From the NCBI GenBank assembly GCA_036677505.1, contig JAVBWK010000030.1, positions 30,356 through 94,355 of the forward strand: 64,000 nucleotides of DNA, written 5' to 3'. The notes beneath the pieces were generated by a model. That model saw only the letters and a program-made list of their open reading frames with translations. It was not told where the DNA came from and did not search any database. This document shows positions 51,417 to 59,912 of the stretch, piece after piece. Source of the DNA: UBA2227 sp036677505. GTDB taxonomy: Bacteria > Bacillota_I > Bacilli_A > Erysipelotrichales > Erysipelotrichaceae. The translations under genes and the position numbers were made by a program. Each line of letters begins with the position of its first letter. Within the stretch, counting starts at the first letter, position 1.

Positions 51417-52148
51417 ATGGCCAATTGGAGCCCGTGGCAAGGATGTCATAAAATCAGTGAAGGATGCAAAAACTGCTATATCCATTCACATGACGGGGAA
51501 AATGGGAAAGATGCTAATCACGTGGTTAAGACCAAGTCCTTTGACTTACCCATTCAACGCAAGAAAAACGGGGATTATAAGTTCAATGCTCAGGGTGTCG
51601 TGTATACATGCTTCTATTCTGATTTTTTTATTGAAGATGCTGACCCTTGGAGAGATGAAGTGTGGTCTTTCATTAAGGAACGCAGTGACTTGACCTTTCT
51701 GTTTCTGACCAAACGAATACACAGATTCCTTCAATGCATTCCAGCGGATTGGAACGACGGGTATGACAATGTTGTTATCGGTGTTTCAGTGGAAAACCAG
51801 TCCATGGCAGATCAGCGCTTATCTCTGCTAAGTCAATATCCGATCCGGCATAAAGGAATCATCTGTCAGCCGTTGATCGGAGCCATCGATTTATCCGGAT
51901 ATTTACAGGATATTGAGTTTGTGACAGTCGGCGGGGAACAGGGCAGCTCCGCCCGGCCGTGTGATTATCAGTGGGTGCTGAATATCAGGGGACAATGTAT
52001 TCAACACAACATCCCTTTTTCTTTCAGACAGACGGGAACCCATTTTATCAAAGACGGCATCTATTATAAAGTAGCGCGAAGAGAACAGTTCAAACAGGCA
52101 AAGAAAGCGGGCATTGATGTTGCGACATTCATTGGGGAGGAAGCATGA
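51417..52148 (+). CDS. DUF5131 protein (phage Gp37/Gp68-like), radical-SAM-like
   Basis: The 243-residue protein begins NWSPWQGCHKISEGCKNCYI. Its Cys-x7-Cys-x2-Cys pattern could hold an iron-sulfur cluster, as in radical SAM relatives. It continues TFLFLTKRIHRFLQ, VVIGVSVENQ and FVTVGGEQGSSARPCDYQWV, the conserved stretches of DUF5131/Gp37-Gp68 proteins often carried by phages. The reaction is unknown. ATG 51417 has GAGGT 6 bp upstream. Its stop overlaps the HD gene start by 4 bp, and the macro-domain gene follows closely. Confidence 0.78.
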   Translation: MANWSPWQGCHKISEGCKNCYIHSHDGENGKDANHVVKTKSFDLPIQRKKNGDYKFNAQGVVYTCFYSDFFIEDADPWRDEVWSFIKERSDLTFLFLTKRIHRFLQCIPADWNDGYDNVVIGVSVENQSMADQRLSLLSQYPIRHKGIICQPLIGAIDLSGYLQDIEFVTVGGEQGSSARPCDYQWVLNIRGQCIQHNIPFSFRQTGTHFIKDGIYYKVARREQFKQAKKAGIDVATFIGEEA

Positions 52149-52588
52149 AAGAGATACGATTTGATTTAAGGGATCCGTGGATCGCCAAAGCATATGAACT
52201 GGCAGAGAATCTTCATCGCGGTCAGGTCGATAAGTCCGGTGAGCCGTATGTGGATCATCTGATTGAAGTCGCCAATCAAGTTGAGGGAAGGGATGCGGTC
52301 ATCGTTGCTTTGCTTCATGATGCTATGGAGGATCAGGGAGTAACCACCCGATTTCTGTTGAATCAGGGATTTGATCAGTTCGTTATCGATGCCATCATCC
52401 TGTTAACCCGGACCGGAAATGATTATGAGAATTATATATTAAGAATCAAACATCATCCGCTGGCACGCATGGTCAAGCTTGCGGATATGAGACATAACAG
52501 TGATCTTTTGCGTCTCAAGACGATCGGTGAGAAAGATTTGCTGAGAAGAGAAAAATATCTGAAATACATTCAGATATTGGAAGATTAA
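52145..52588 (+). CDS. Small HD-domain phosphohydrolase (SpoT/MESH1-like)
   Basis: The 147-residue protein has His in AYELAENLHRGQVDKSGEPY, the second His in YVDHLIEV, the HD pair in ALLHDAMEDQG and the later Asp in KLADMRHNSDLL. This is the HD domain arrangement of (p)ppGpp hydrolases without the synthetase or TGS domains. It may hydrolyse ppGpp or another nucleotide. Its start overlaps the DUF5131 stop and the macro-domain gene follows 12 bp later, so it belongs to one operon. Confidence 0.82.
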   Translation: MKEIRFDLRDPWIAKAYELAENLHRGQVDKSGEPYVDHLIEVANQVEGRDAVIVALLHDAMEDQGVTTRFLLNQGFDQFVIDAIILLTRTGNDYENYILRIKHHPLARMVKLADMRHNSDLLRLKTIGEKDLLRREKYLKYIQILED

Positions 52589-52600
52589 ACAGGAGGTTGT

Positions 52601-53596
52601 ATGCCGTTACTCATCGTCAGGAATGATATTACAAAAATGAATGTGGATGCCATTGTCAACGCGACCAACCCGATGCTTAAAATGGGTGGCGGTGTCAGCG
52701 GTGCGATCTTTACGGTTGCCGGGCGAAAACAGCTTCAGGATGCCTGTGATGCCATCGGTCATTGTGCACAGGGGAATGCGGTCATTACCCCAGGATTTGA
52801 TTTGCCGGCAAAGTATGTGATCCATACCGTAGGTCCGGTTTGGCACGGCGGTTACTCCGGTGAAAGTGAGCAGTTAGCTGACTGCTACACCCGCTCACTT
52901 ACGCTTGCGAAAGAGAATGGCTGTGACACGATTGCCTTTCCATTAGTATCTTCGGGTACTTACAGGTATCCCAAACAGGAAGCATTGAACATCGCCGTGT
53001 CTTCAATCAGCAGTTTCCTGCTTGAACATGATATGACCGTTTATCTGGTTGTTTACGATGCCAAAGCTTTTATGTTGAGCAAACACATGTTTGCTTCTAT
53101 TGAGAAGTACATTGATGATCATTATGTGGAAGAGCAATCGTTAAAATACCGCCGGTTAAGCACACGGAGAGATCACAGAGAAGAGATTTCTTACAATACT
53201 TTGGATTCGTACTCGATTGAACATGCGAAACTTGGTTTGAATGAAGTTGTTCATCAGACCGATGAATCCTTTTCTGAGGCCCTGTTTCGTTGGATCGACC
53301 GGAAAAATCTGAAGGACAGCGATGTGTATAAGAAAGCAAATATCGATCGGCGCTTATTCTCTAAGATAAGGAATACCGATTATCACCCGAGCAAGAACAC
53401 ATGTATCGCTCTGGCCATTGCCCTTGAGCTGAATCTTGATCAAATCCGGGATCTGATCGGCAAGGCCGGATATACGCTGACGCGAAGCAGTAAAGCCGAT
53501 CTGATCATCGAATTTCATATTCTTCAACAGCAATATGATATTATCGTAATCAACGAAGCTCTGTTTTCATTCAAACAACCGATTCTCGGAGCTTAA
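52601..53596 (+). CDS. Macro-domain protein with C-terminal helical (XRE-like) domain
   Basis: Residues 1-170 are a macro domain. They show VDAIVNATNPMLKMGGGVSGAI with the ADP-ribose-binding Asn and Gly-rich loop, and AFPLVSSGTYRYP with the second loop. Macro domains bind or remove ADP-ribose. Residues 225-315 form a helical domain (SEALFRWIDRKNLKDSDVYK, then RRLFSKIRNTDYHPSKNTCI and LALELNLDQIRDL-like helices), which resembles an XRE-type fold. AGGAGG precedes the ATG. It ends the DUF5131/HD operon and is followed by a terminator. Confidence 0.85.
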   Translation: MPLLIVRNDITKMNVDAIVNATNPMLKMGGGVSGAIFTVAGRKQLQDACDAIGHCAQGNAVITPGFDLPAKYVIHTVGPVWHGGYSGESEQLADCYTRSLTLAKENGCDTIAFPLVSSGTYRYPKQEALNIAVSSISSFLLEHDMTVYLVVYDAKAFMLSKHMFASIEKYIDDHYVEEQSLKYRRLSTRRDHREEISYNTLDSYSIEHAKLGLNEVVHQTDESFSEALFRWIDRKNLKDSDVYKKANIDRRLFSKIRNTDYHPSKNTCIALAIALELNLDQIRDLIGKAGYTLTRSSKADLIIEFHILQQQYDIIVINEALFSFKQPILGA

Positions 53597-53598
53597 AT

Positions 53599-53624
53599 GT
53601 CGCTTACCAAGCGACCTTTTTTTT
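53599..53624 (+). terminator. Terminator after the macro-domain gene
   Basis: GTCGCTT/AAGCGAC stem with a 3-nt loop and eight T's. Confidence 0.85.
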
Positions 53625-53666
53625 CTGAAAATCTTGTATCCTGTTCTTAGAAAGAGAGGATAAGAT

Positions 53667-54326
53667 ATGAAAACAAAAAAAACTGAACTCGTATTTATTT
53701 TGGATCGCAGCGGATCGATGGCCGGATTGGAAAGTGATACGATTGGCGGATATAATGCTTTGCTTAACCAGCAACGCAAAGAAGAAGGCACGGCGATCAT
53801 TACAACTGTGTTGTTTGATGACCGTTTCGAATTACTGCATGACCGGTTGGATATTCAGGCCGTATCGGCGATGACTGAGAAAGATTACTTTGTCCGCGGA
53901 TCGACTGCGTTGCTTGATGCTATCGGCAAAACCATTCAAAAGATCGGCAATGTTCAGAAATATACGAAACCGCAAATGCGAGCCGATAAAGTTCTGTTTG
54001 TGATTACGACCGACGGAATGGAAAACAGCAGTGTGGAATACTCTTATGAGCGGATCAAAATGATGATCGAGCGTCAGAAAACACAATACGGCTGGGAGTT
54101 TATTTTCTTAGGTGCGAACATCGATGCCTTGGCAACGGCACAGCGATTTGGTATTGATGCCAGCCGGGCAGCGAACTATCATTCCGATACCATGGGGACA
54201 CATCTCAACTATACAACACTGAATAAAACCGTAAGCAAGTTTCGCAGTGAAGCCAAAATTGATGATGACTGGAAAGCAGATATCGAGAAAGACTTTAACG
54301 ATCGTGGTAAAAAGAAAAGCAATTGA
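53667..54326 (+). CDS. Von Willebrand factor A domain protein
   Basis: The 219-residue protein has the MIDAS motif LDRSGSM (D-x-S-x-S), Thr in RGSTALLDAIG, and Asp in FVITTDGMEN, so metal-dependent ligand binding is expected. No signal peptide or membrane segment is seen, so it is cytoplasmic. It follows the macro-domain operon after a terminator, with AGAGAGGA before its ATG. Cytoplasmic VWA proteins of this size often occur with macro-domain or tellurite-resistance genes. Partner unknown. Confidence 0.85.
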   Translation: MKTKKTELVFILDRSGSMAGLESDTIGGYNALLNQQRKEEGTAIITTVLFDDRFELLHDRLDIQAVSAMTEKDYFVRGSTALLDAIGKTIQKIGNVQKYTKPQMRADKVLFVITTDGMENSSVEYSYERIKMMIERQKTQYGWEFIFLGANIDALATAQRFGIDASRAANYHSDTMGTHLNYTTLNKTVSKFRSEAKIDDDWKADIEKDFNDRGKKKSN

Positions 54327-54344
54327 CATGTGGCGGGGATTAAA

Positions 54345-54367
54345 AAAGTGCGGATTATCCGCACTTT
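54345..54367. terminator. Terminator for the LacI-family gene (leftward)
   Basis: AAAGTGCGGA/TCCGCACTTT stem. On the minus strand it is followed by a T-rich run and overlaps the LacI gene stop codon; it may also serve the VWA gene. Confidence 0.75.
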
Positions 54368-55382
54368 ACACTTTTGATGAAGTACTGCCACGAACGATCA
54401 GGGTGGGCGTGTATGTTCGAAATGATTCTTGAGATTTCTTTGTCTCGATCATATCAATCAGCATTTTCACGCAGTCAATACCGATTTGATTCATGGGCTG
54501 ATGAATCGTCGTTAATCCGGGTGTGACCACGGAAGCAAAACTGACATCGTCAAAACCGATGACCGACAGATCTTCCGGTATTTTCAGGGCCATCGAAAAC
54601 GCGGCCTGATATACTCCGAAAGCCATCATATCATTGGCAGCGAATATCCCGGTCACTCCTTTGGCTATCAGCCGTAAGCCGGCTTGAAGACCGCCTTCAG
54701 GACGCCAATTGCCAAACTCAACCAGTTTCTCATCGAATGGGATCCCGTTTTCCTCAAGAGCCTGCTTATAACCGGCATAACGCATTTTGCTTAGTTCCAG
54801 ATTTAGAGGACCGCTGATATACCCGATTCTTGTGTGTCCGAGATTAAGCAAATGCCTGGTAGCTAAATAAGCTCCGAGCTGCTGCTCGATAAACAATGAT
54901 TTTATATTATGCGCTTTCTGTTGACGGTCAATCATGACAAAGGGGAGTTTTGACTGTTTCACTTGCTCAATGATTTTCGCATCATATTTTTCCATGTCAA
55001 TACTTGAGTGAATCAGGATACATCCGGCCAAACCACGCTGTAAAAATGCACGAACATACTCAAGTTCTCTGAATCCCTGTTCATCGGTATTACCTAAAAT
55101 GATCGTATAACCGCTTTTAGCGGCTTCAAGTTCAACCTGCCGGATAAACTCCGTATAAAATAAGTTAGAGACATCCGGGATGATCAATCCGAGAACTTTT
55201 GATTTTCTGGTAACCAGACTTAAAGCCATCGGGTTGGGATGATAATGATGTTGCTTGGCTGTTTCAAGAATTTTATTCTTAGTAGCTTCCGATATGCGAT
55301 TGGGCTTGTCATTTAGAACCAACGATACCGTTGCTACCGAAACACCGCACATTTTTGCTATATCTTTAAGAGTGACGCTCAT
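54366..55382 (-). CDS. LacI-family transcription regulator
   Basis: The 338-residue protein has the LacI HTH and hinge (TLKDIAKMCGVSVATVSLVL, then PNRISEATKNKILETA) and a periplasmic-binding-protein-like effector domain (VLGLIIPDVSNLFYTEFIRQ, GYISGPLNLELS, GIFAANDMMAFGVY, VIGFDDVSFASVVTP). It is divergent from the nucleoside hydrolase/ECF operon. An exact palindrome TTTATCA-TT-TGATAAA in the intergenic region is a candidate operator. The effector is probably a nucleoside or ribose derivative. Confidence 0.92.
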   Translation of the reverse strand: MSVTLKDIAKMCGVSVATVSLVLNDKPNRISEATKNKILETAKQHHYHPNPMALSLVTRKSKVLGLIIPDVSNLFYTEFIRQVELEAAKSGYTIILGNTDEQGFRELEYVRAFLQRGLAGCILIHSSIDMEKYDAKIIEQVKQSKLPFVMIDRQQKAHNIKSLFIEQQLGAYLATRHLLNLGHTRIGYISGPLNLELSKMRYAGYKQALEENGIPFDEKLVEFGNWRPEGGLQAGLRLIAKGVTGIFAANDMMAFGVYQAAFSMALKIPEDLSVIGFDDVSFASVVTPGLTTIHQPMNQIGIDCVKMLIDMIETKKSQESFRTYTPTLIVRGSTSSKV

Positions 55383-55466
55383 ATCAACACCTGCCTGATA
55401 TCCATATTAACAAATCACAGCGGGAATCTCAAGATAATTAGGTAAAATCCCTGTTTAACCCAGAAT

Positions 55467-55482
55467 TTTATCATTTGATAAA
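55467..55482. promoter_or_regulatory. Candidate LacI-family operator
   Basis: TTTATCA and TGATAAA flank a TT centre in a perfect 16-bp inverted repeat between the divergent regulator and nucleoside genes. Centre differs from the common CG centre of the family. Confidence 0.5.
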
Positions 55483-55530
55483 CATCAAGGGAATGACTTA
55501 TAATAAATATAACGATATTCACATCACGGG

Positions 55531-55663
55531 GGAATGTGGATCTAGAGGAAGATCCGTCATGTTCACTTGGTCTAACTGCTGGTTTATTGATTTTCTTAGT
55601 CAGAGAAAATTTGTAATAGATGAAATGGATGTTCTGAGGATGTGCAACACAGACCGTTTTTTT
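55531..55663 (+). other. Possible structured leader before the nucleoside hydrolase operon
   Basis: GGATCT/AGATCC (55538-55543/55550-55555) forms a hairpin. GGTCT (55569-55573) can pair with AGACC (55651-55655), which directly precedes seven T's (55657-55663), as in a terminator closing a branched structure. It lies 23 bp before the first gene. No known riboswitch core was recognised. Confidence 0.35.
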
Positions 55664-55685
55664 GTATGAGAGAAGGAAAATATGT

Positions 55686-56657
55686 ATGAATGAAATCAAA
55701 CTGATCATGGATGTAGATCCGGGCATTGATGACTCTCTTGCACTGCTGCTTGCCGGAGTCAGCGAAGAAATCGATTTGCTGGCGATCACCGTTGTCAGCG
55801 GAAATATTGAAGTCAATCAGGCAGCCCGCAATGCAAAGTTTGCGATGAATATGATTGACCGCAGCGATGTGTTGATATCTAAAGGGTGCGGACTCCCTAT
55901 TTCAAGAAATTATGTGGATGCCTCGGATACTCACGGCAAGGACGGAATCGGTGAAGTTTATTTTCCGAAAGAGGAAGTGGATGATGATCCCTCAGCCATA
56001 GAAGTTATCCCTCATCTGCTGAGAAAATATCCCAATCAGATCACGATTGCCGCACTTGGTCCGCTGACCAATCTGGCAACGATCATCCGACAAGATCCTG
56101 AGGTGTTGGCACTAGCCAAAGAAATCGTCATCATGGGCGGAAGCGTGAACGTTTGCGGGAATTGTTCGCCGGTCGCCGAATACAACTTCTGGTGTGATCC
56201 TCATGCGGCAAAAATCTTCTTTGATGTTCATATACCCAATGTGACCCTTGTCCCGTTGGATGTGACCTATAAGATTTTGTTTACGCCCAACATGCGCGAG
56301 ATGATCAGGCAGTTTAAAACCCCTTTATCTGAATATGTAACGAATATAACCGGTTTCTACGTTGATTTTCATTGGACGCAAGAACGTACTTTGGGCTGTG
56401 TGATCAATGATCCGCTGATCATAGCGTACTTACTCGACCGAAGTATTCTGAATTTGAAAAACGGTCATGTTCAAATCGAAACCGAAGGGATTGCTTTGGG
56501 TGAGTCCGTCGTCGATTTCAGGGAAAAAGTTGCTCACAAATGGTGCAGTGTGGCACAGTCTGTTGATTCAAAGAAGTTTTTCCGTTTGTTTTTAACCAGG
56601 CTATTCAACAGACATCAAAATGATATTGATAAAATGATAGAAAAGGGAATGATATGA
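55686..56657 (+). CDS. Inosine/uridine-preferring nucleoside hydrolase, first copy
   Basis: The 323-residue protein starts KLIMDVDPGIDDSLALLLAG, the calcium-binding D-x-D-x-G-x-D-D signature. It continues ITVVSGNIEVNQAA, IAALGPLTNLATII and IVIMGGSVN; the region NFWCDPHAAKIFF completes the active site. It splits nucleosides into base and ribose. GAAGGAAA lies upstream of ATG 55686. The second hydrolase overlaps by 4 bp. Substrate preference cannot be read from the sequence. Confidence 0.93.
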   Translation: MNEIKLIMDVDPGIDDSLALLLAGVSEEIDLLAITVVSGNIEVNQAARNAKFAMNMIDRSDVLISKGCGLPISRNYVDASDTHGKDGIGEVYFPKEEVDDDPSAIEVIPHLLRKYPNQITIAALGPLTNLATIIRQDPEVLALAKEIVIMGGSVNVCGNCSPVAEYNFWCDPHAAKIFFDVHIPNVTLVPLDVTYKILFTPNMREMIRQFKTPLSEYVTNITGFYVDFHWTQERTLGCVINDPLIIAYLLDRSILNLKNGHVQIETEGIALGESVVDFREKVAHKWCSVAQSVDSKKFFRLFLTRLFNRHQNDIDKMIEKGMI

Positions 56658-57646
56658 GTAAAAGAAAAGTAATATTTGATACCGATCCGGGTATTGATGA
56701 TGCCGTAGCACTGCTGACATTGTTTAATGCAGAAGAGTTTGACGTGTTGGGAGTCACTTCGGTAGCCGGAAATAAAGGTATTTCGCATACGACAGACAAT
56801 GCTAGTAAACTGATCCGTTATGCACAAAAAGATATCAAGGTCTATCGCGGAGCTTACAGCAGTTATCTGCGTGTCAGACAGGGACTTGATGCAGAAGATC
56901 GTGATGGTGGGAATGTTCATGGCAAGGATGGTTTGGGCGGAGTCGGGTTACCGGTCGATTTGTCTAATATATCTGAGATAAGCGCGATCGACTTTATATT
57001 GGATTGCGTAAAAAAGTATCCTCATGAAGTCGAAATCATTTCTGTCGGACCAATGACCAACTTGGCTTTGGCAATCGAACGGGATGAGATAACGATGCGT
57101 AAAGTAAAGAAAATCTGGTCGATGGGCGGTGGTGTATTCAAGGGTAATGTCACGCCGGTCGCTGAGTTCAATTACTGGTTTGATACGTTGGCCGTGGAAA
57201 AAGTATACTCCCTGGGCAACGATGTCGATATCGTCATGGTCGGACTCGATGCCACCCATCAATGCATATTTGATGCCAATGACCTTACGTTTATCCGATT
57301 GGCAGCCGGTGATAAAGGACAGCTGATTTATGCGATGGTTCAGGATTATCTGAATGCTTACTGGACATACAATAGATATATCGGAATCGTCATTCATGAC
57401 CTTCTTGCGGTTTTGATGGCTGTCGATCCAAGCGTATGTACGCGACTTGTTCACAGCAATCTGCGTATCGTTCATGAAGGATTGACTAAGGGTCAGTGTG
57501 TCGTCGACTTGGCGGACAGTTGGAAACTAGAAAAGAATGCATATGTCGCCATGGATATGGATGTGCGAAAGTGTAAAGAATTGTTTATGGACATTTGCTT
57601 CGGTAAGGAAGTTAAGGAAACATATCGTTCGGTGTTTCCTGCTTAA
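56654..57646 (+). CDS. Nucleoside hydrolase, second copy
   Basis: The 330-residue paralogue starts KVIFDTDPGIDDAVALLTLF and contains VTSVAGNKGISHTT, DGLGGVGLP, ISVGPMTNLALA, IWSMGGGVF and EFNYWFDTLAVEK. The whole active-site set is kept. Two tandem paralogues suggest different base preferences, for example purine and pyrimidine nucleosides. It lies 36 bp upstream of the ECF transporter S gene. Confidence 0.93.
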   Translation: MSKRKVIFDTDPGIDDAVALLTLFNAEEFDVLGVTSVAGNKGISHTTDNASKLIRYAQKDIKVYRGAYSSYLRVRQGLDAEDRDGGNVHGKDGLGGVGLPVDLSNISEISAIDFILDCVKKYPHEVEIISVGPMTNLALAIERDEITMRKVKKIWSMGGGVFKGNVTPVAEFNYWFDTLAVEKVYSLGNDVDIVMVGLDATHQCIFDANDLTFIRLAAGDKGQLIYAMVQDYLNAYWTYNRYIGIVIHDLLAVLMAVDPSVCTRLVHSNLRIVHEGLTKGQCVVDLADSWKLEKNAYVAMDMDVRKCKELFMDICFGKEVKETYRSVFPA

Positions 57647-57682
57647 TAAAGCTCACGTCTTTTGAGAAGAGGAGGAAGTAAC

Positions 57683-58264
57683 ATGAGCAAAGCAGCTAAG
57701 TATTCTACTATGGCGATCCTATTGATTCCCATCGGGATCGCAATCAACTACGTCGGCGGTCAAATCGCATTGATTCTTAAACTGCCGGTCTTCATCGATG
57801 TTATCGGTACGATTTTGGTCGGTGCCTTGGCCGGTCCGCTGTTTGGGGCTATCACCGGTTTGGTGACCAATCTGATTCTTGGTATCACCGCGCCAACATG
57901 GATCCCTTACGCCATTGTCAATGTGGCTATCGGTATCGTTGCCGGTTTGTGTGCTCAAAAAGGCTGGTTTAAAACTGTCAAAGGAGCACTCATTACCAGC
58001 GTATTGATTTGGCTGATTACCCAATTGACCGCCAATCCTGTGACCGTTTACTTGTTTGGCGGTGTTACCGGCTCAGGATCCAGCTTTATCACATCATTCT
58101 TGATTGCGACCGGTCAGAGTCTGTGGCAATCCGTCATTACGACCGCATTGATCACGGAAACCGTCGACAAGTTCATTTCGGTCTTCATTGTCTTCTTTAT
58201 TATAAAAGCCATACCGGCTCGGACATTGTTAAAATTCCCATTAGCTAAGTTTTACGTTGATTAA
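57683..58264 (+). CDS. ECF transporter substrate-binding (S) component
   Basis: The 193-residue hydrophobic protein has about six membrane segments with the loop rich in small residues typical of S components (VIGTILVGALAGPLFGAITG and LVTNLILGIT). It binds the substrate in the membrane. Neighbouring nucleoside hydrolases suggest nucleosides as cargo. ATG 57683 has a GAGGAGG site. T and A subunits follow, so this is a dedicated group I ECF transporter. Confidence 0.85.
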   Translation: MSKAAKYSTMAILLIPIGIAINYVGGQIALILKLPVFIDVIGTILVGALAGPLFGAITGLVTNLILGITAPTWIPYAIVNVAIGIVAGLCAQKGWFKTVKGALITSVLIWLITQLTANPVTVYLFGGVTGSGSSFITSFLIATGQSLWQSVITTALITETVDKFISVFIVFFIIKAIPARTLLKFPLAKFYVD

Positions 58265-58270
58265 CAGTGA

Positions 58271-58296
58271 TATGATCCCGCTTCGGCGGGATCATA
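58271..58296. other. Strong UUCG hairpin between S and T genes
   Basis: An 11-bp stem TATGATCCCGC/GCGGGATCATA with a TTCG tetraloop lacks a T-run. Within an operon such a hairpin may stabilise the upstream mRNA and set subunit ratios. Confidence 0.6.
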
Positions 58297-58311
58297 CACA
58301 AAGGAGCGTTT

Positions 58312-59076
58312 ATGTTGGATCGTAAAAAGGGACCTTTAAGTAAACTTTACCCATTGACCAAACTGGTGTTTTTATTATGTGCGGTCGTACTTTCAATCGT
58401 ATTTGACTGGAGGTTCGGATATCTCATCATGGTTCCGATCACACTGTTACTCGCACTTTTTTCGGGGAATTTTTGGGGATTTCTTAAGAAGTTCGTCGGT
58501 GCATTACTGCTTTTTGTCATTTTCGTGTTTTTGTTTAAGATCATGCTTGATACATCTGAATCGCGAATTCTGTTTCAATGGCAGTTTATAACCATCCGTC
58601 TTCAAGGATTAATCGACGGTTTGAATCAGACCTCGCCGTTGGTGGTAATGGCAGCGGTCGTTCTTTTGTTTTTTGAGACAACCGAGGTGGAAGATCTGAT
58701 GATCAGTCTTCAACAAAAAAAGGTCAGTCATGTCGTAAGTTATATTGTGCTCTCTACGTTACAGATGATTCCGGATATGGTTAAGCGAAGTAAGGTGATC
58801 ATGCAGGCCCAACAGGCCAGAGGAATTGAAACAGAAGGGAATATGATATTGCGTTTACGTGCCTTCTTTCCTTCCTTGGGACCATTGATCATTTCATCAA
58901 TCAGCGAACTGGAAGATCGGGCCATTACTTTGGAAGTTCGCGGCTTCTCGGCAAGCGTTGAAAAGACTTTCTTAAAAGATATCCGTTCGAGATCGATTGA
59001 TAGAATGCTGACAATCATCATGATATTGATCACATGTGTGATTTTAGGTTGGAGGATTTTCTTATGGCTGTCCTAG
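58312..59076 (+). CDS. ECF transporter transmembrane (T) component
   Basis: The 254-residue membrane protein has several transmembrane segments and the coupling motifs AQQARGIETEG and LEVRGFSAS, whose A-R-G signatures contact the ATPases. The N-terminal part starts KLYPLTKLVFLL. It links the S component to the two ATP-binding subunits. It overlaps the first ATPase gene by 13 bp. AAAGGAG precedes the ATG. Confidence 0.9.
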   Translation: MLDRKKGPLSKLYPLTKLVFLLCAVVLSIVFDWRFGYLIMVPITLLLALFSGNFWGFLKKFVGALLLFVIFVFLFKIMLDTSESRILFQWQFITIRLQGLIDGLNQTSPLVVMAAVVLLFFETTEVEDLMISLQQKKVSHVVSYIVLSTLQMIPDMVKRSKVIMQAQQARGIETEGNMILRLRAFFPSLGPLIISSISELEDRAITLEVRGFSASVEKTFLKDIRSRSIDRMLTIIMILITCVILGWRIFLWLS

Positions 59077-59912
59077 AGTTAGTGGATATTACTTTTAAAT
59101 ATCAGTTGGCGAAAGAGAATATTCTTGAGCATATTTCGTTTTCCATTGAAAAAGGTGAATTTGTGGCCTTGGTTGGTAAAAACGGTGTCGGGAAAACGAC
59201 TCTGTGTTCGATCATGCGCGGTTTGATTCCGACCTTTCACACCGGGACCATGAGCGGTCAGGTTTTGCTTAACGGCAAAGACATCGCTGAGTTGTCCATG
59301 GGCGATATTGCCTTGCATATCGGTTTTGTTTTCCAAAATCCATTCGTCCAGGTCAGCGGAGTCAAGCAGACCGTGTTTGAGGAAATTGCGTACGGATTGG
59401 AGAATCTCGGTGTCGAACGAAGTGATATTATCCGACGGGTCGATGATATGTTGCAACAGCTCAATATCGATCACTTGCGATTTAAACACCCTATGCAGTT
59501 GTCCGGTGGGCAGAGCCAGCGGGTTGCGTTAGCATCTGTCTTGGTCATGGATCCAGAGATCCTGATCATCGATGAACCGACATCCCAGCTGGATCCTCAG
59601 GGAACGGAAGAAGTGTTTGAGACGATCCGACTATTGAAGGAAAGAAAGAAAACCATTATTTTGGTTGAACATAAAATCGATTGGGTGGCCGAGTATGCCG
59701 ATCGAATTCTGGTTATCGATCGCAAGCAAATCGTCAAAGATGCACCTGCAAAAGAAGTGTTTGCCGATCCGATGCTGCTGTCGACCGGCAACAATCTGCC
59801 TCAGGTGGCTTTGCTTGCGTTGAAACTGATTGAATCCGGCAAAGCGATGTTCAGTGAAATACCAACGACATTAGAAAGTGCGTGTCAGCAGATGAAAGGC
59901 AGGGGGAAATAA
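59064..59912 (+). CDS. ECF transporter ATP-binding protein, first subunit
   Basis: The 282-residue ABC ATPase has Walker A VGKNGVGKTTLC, Q loop FVFQNPFVQ, signature LSGGQSQRVALAS, Walker B ILIIDEPTSQLD and the switch His in ILVEHKID. All motifs are canonical. A GGAGGA site lies within the T gene, and the next ATPase starts in its stop codon (TAATG). It powers the ECF complex. Confidence 0.93.
   Translation: MAVLELVDITFKYQLAKENILEHISFSIEKGEFVALVGKNGVGKTTLCSIMRGLIPTFHTGTMSGQVLLNGKDIAELSMGDIALHIGFVFQNPFVQVSGVKQTVFEEIAYGLENLGVERSDIIRRVDDMLQQLNIDHLRFKHPMQLSGGQSQRVALASVLVMDPEILIIDEPTSQLDPQGTEEVFETIRLLKERKKTIILVEHKIDWVAEYADRILVIDRKQIVKDAPAKEVFADPMLLSTGNNLPQVALLALKLIESGKAMFSEIPTTLESACQQMKGRGK

Noticed and set aside
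55475..55669. 64-codon ORF before the nucleoside hydrolase genes
   Set aside because: No ribosome binding site, atypical composition, and it overlaps the operator candidate and leader hairpins.
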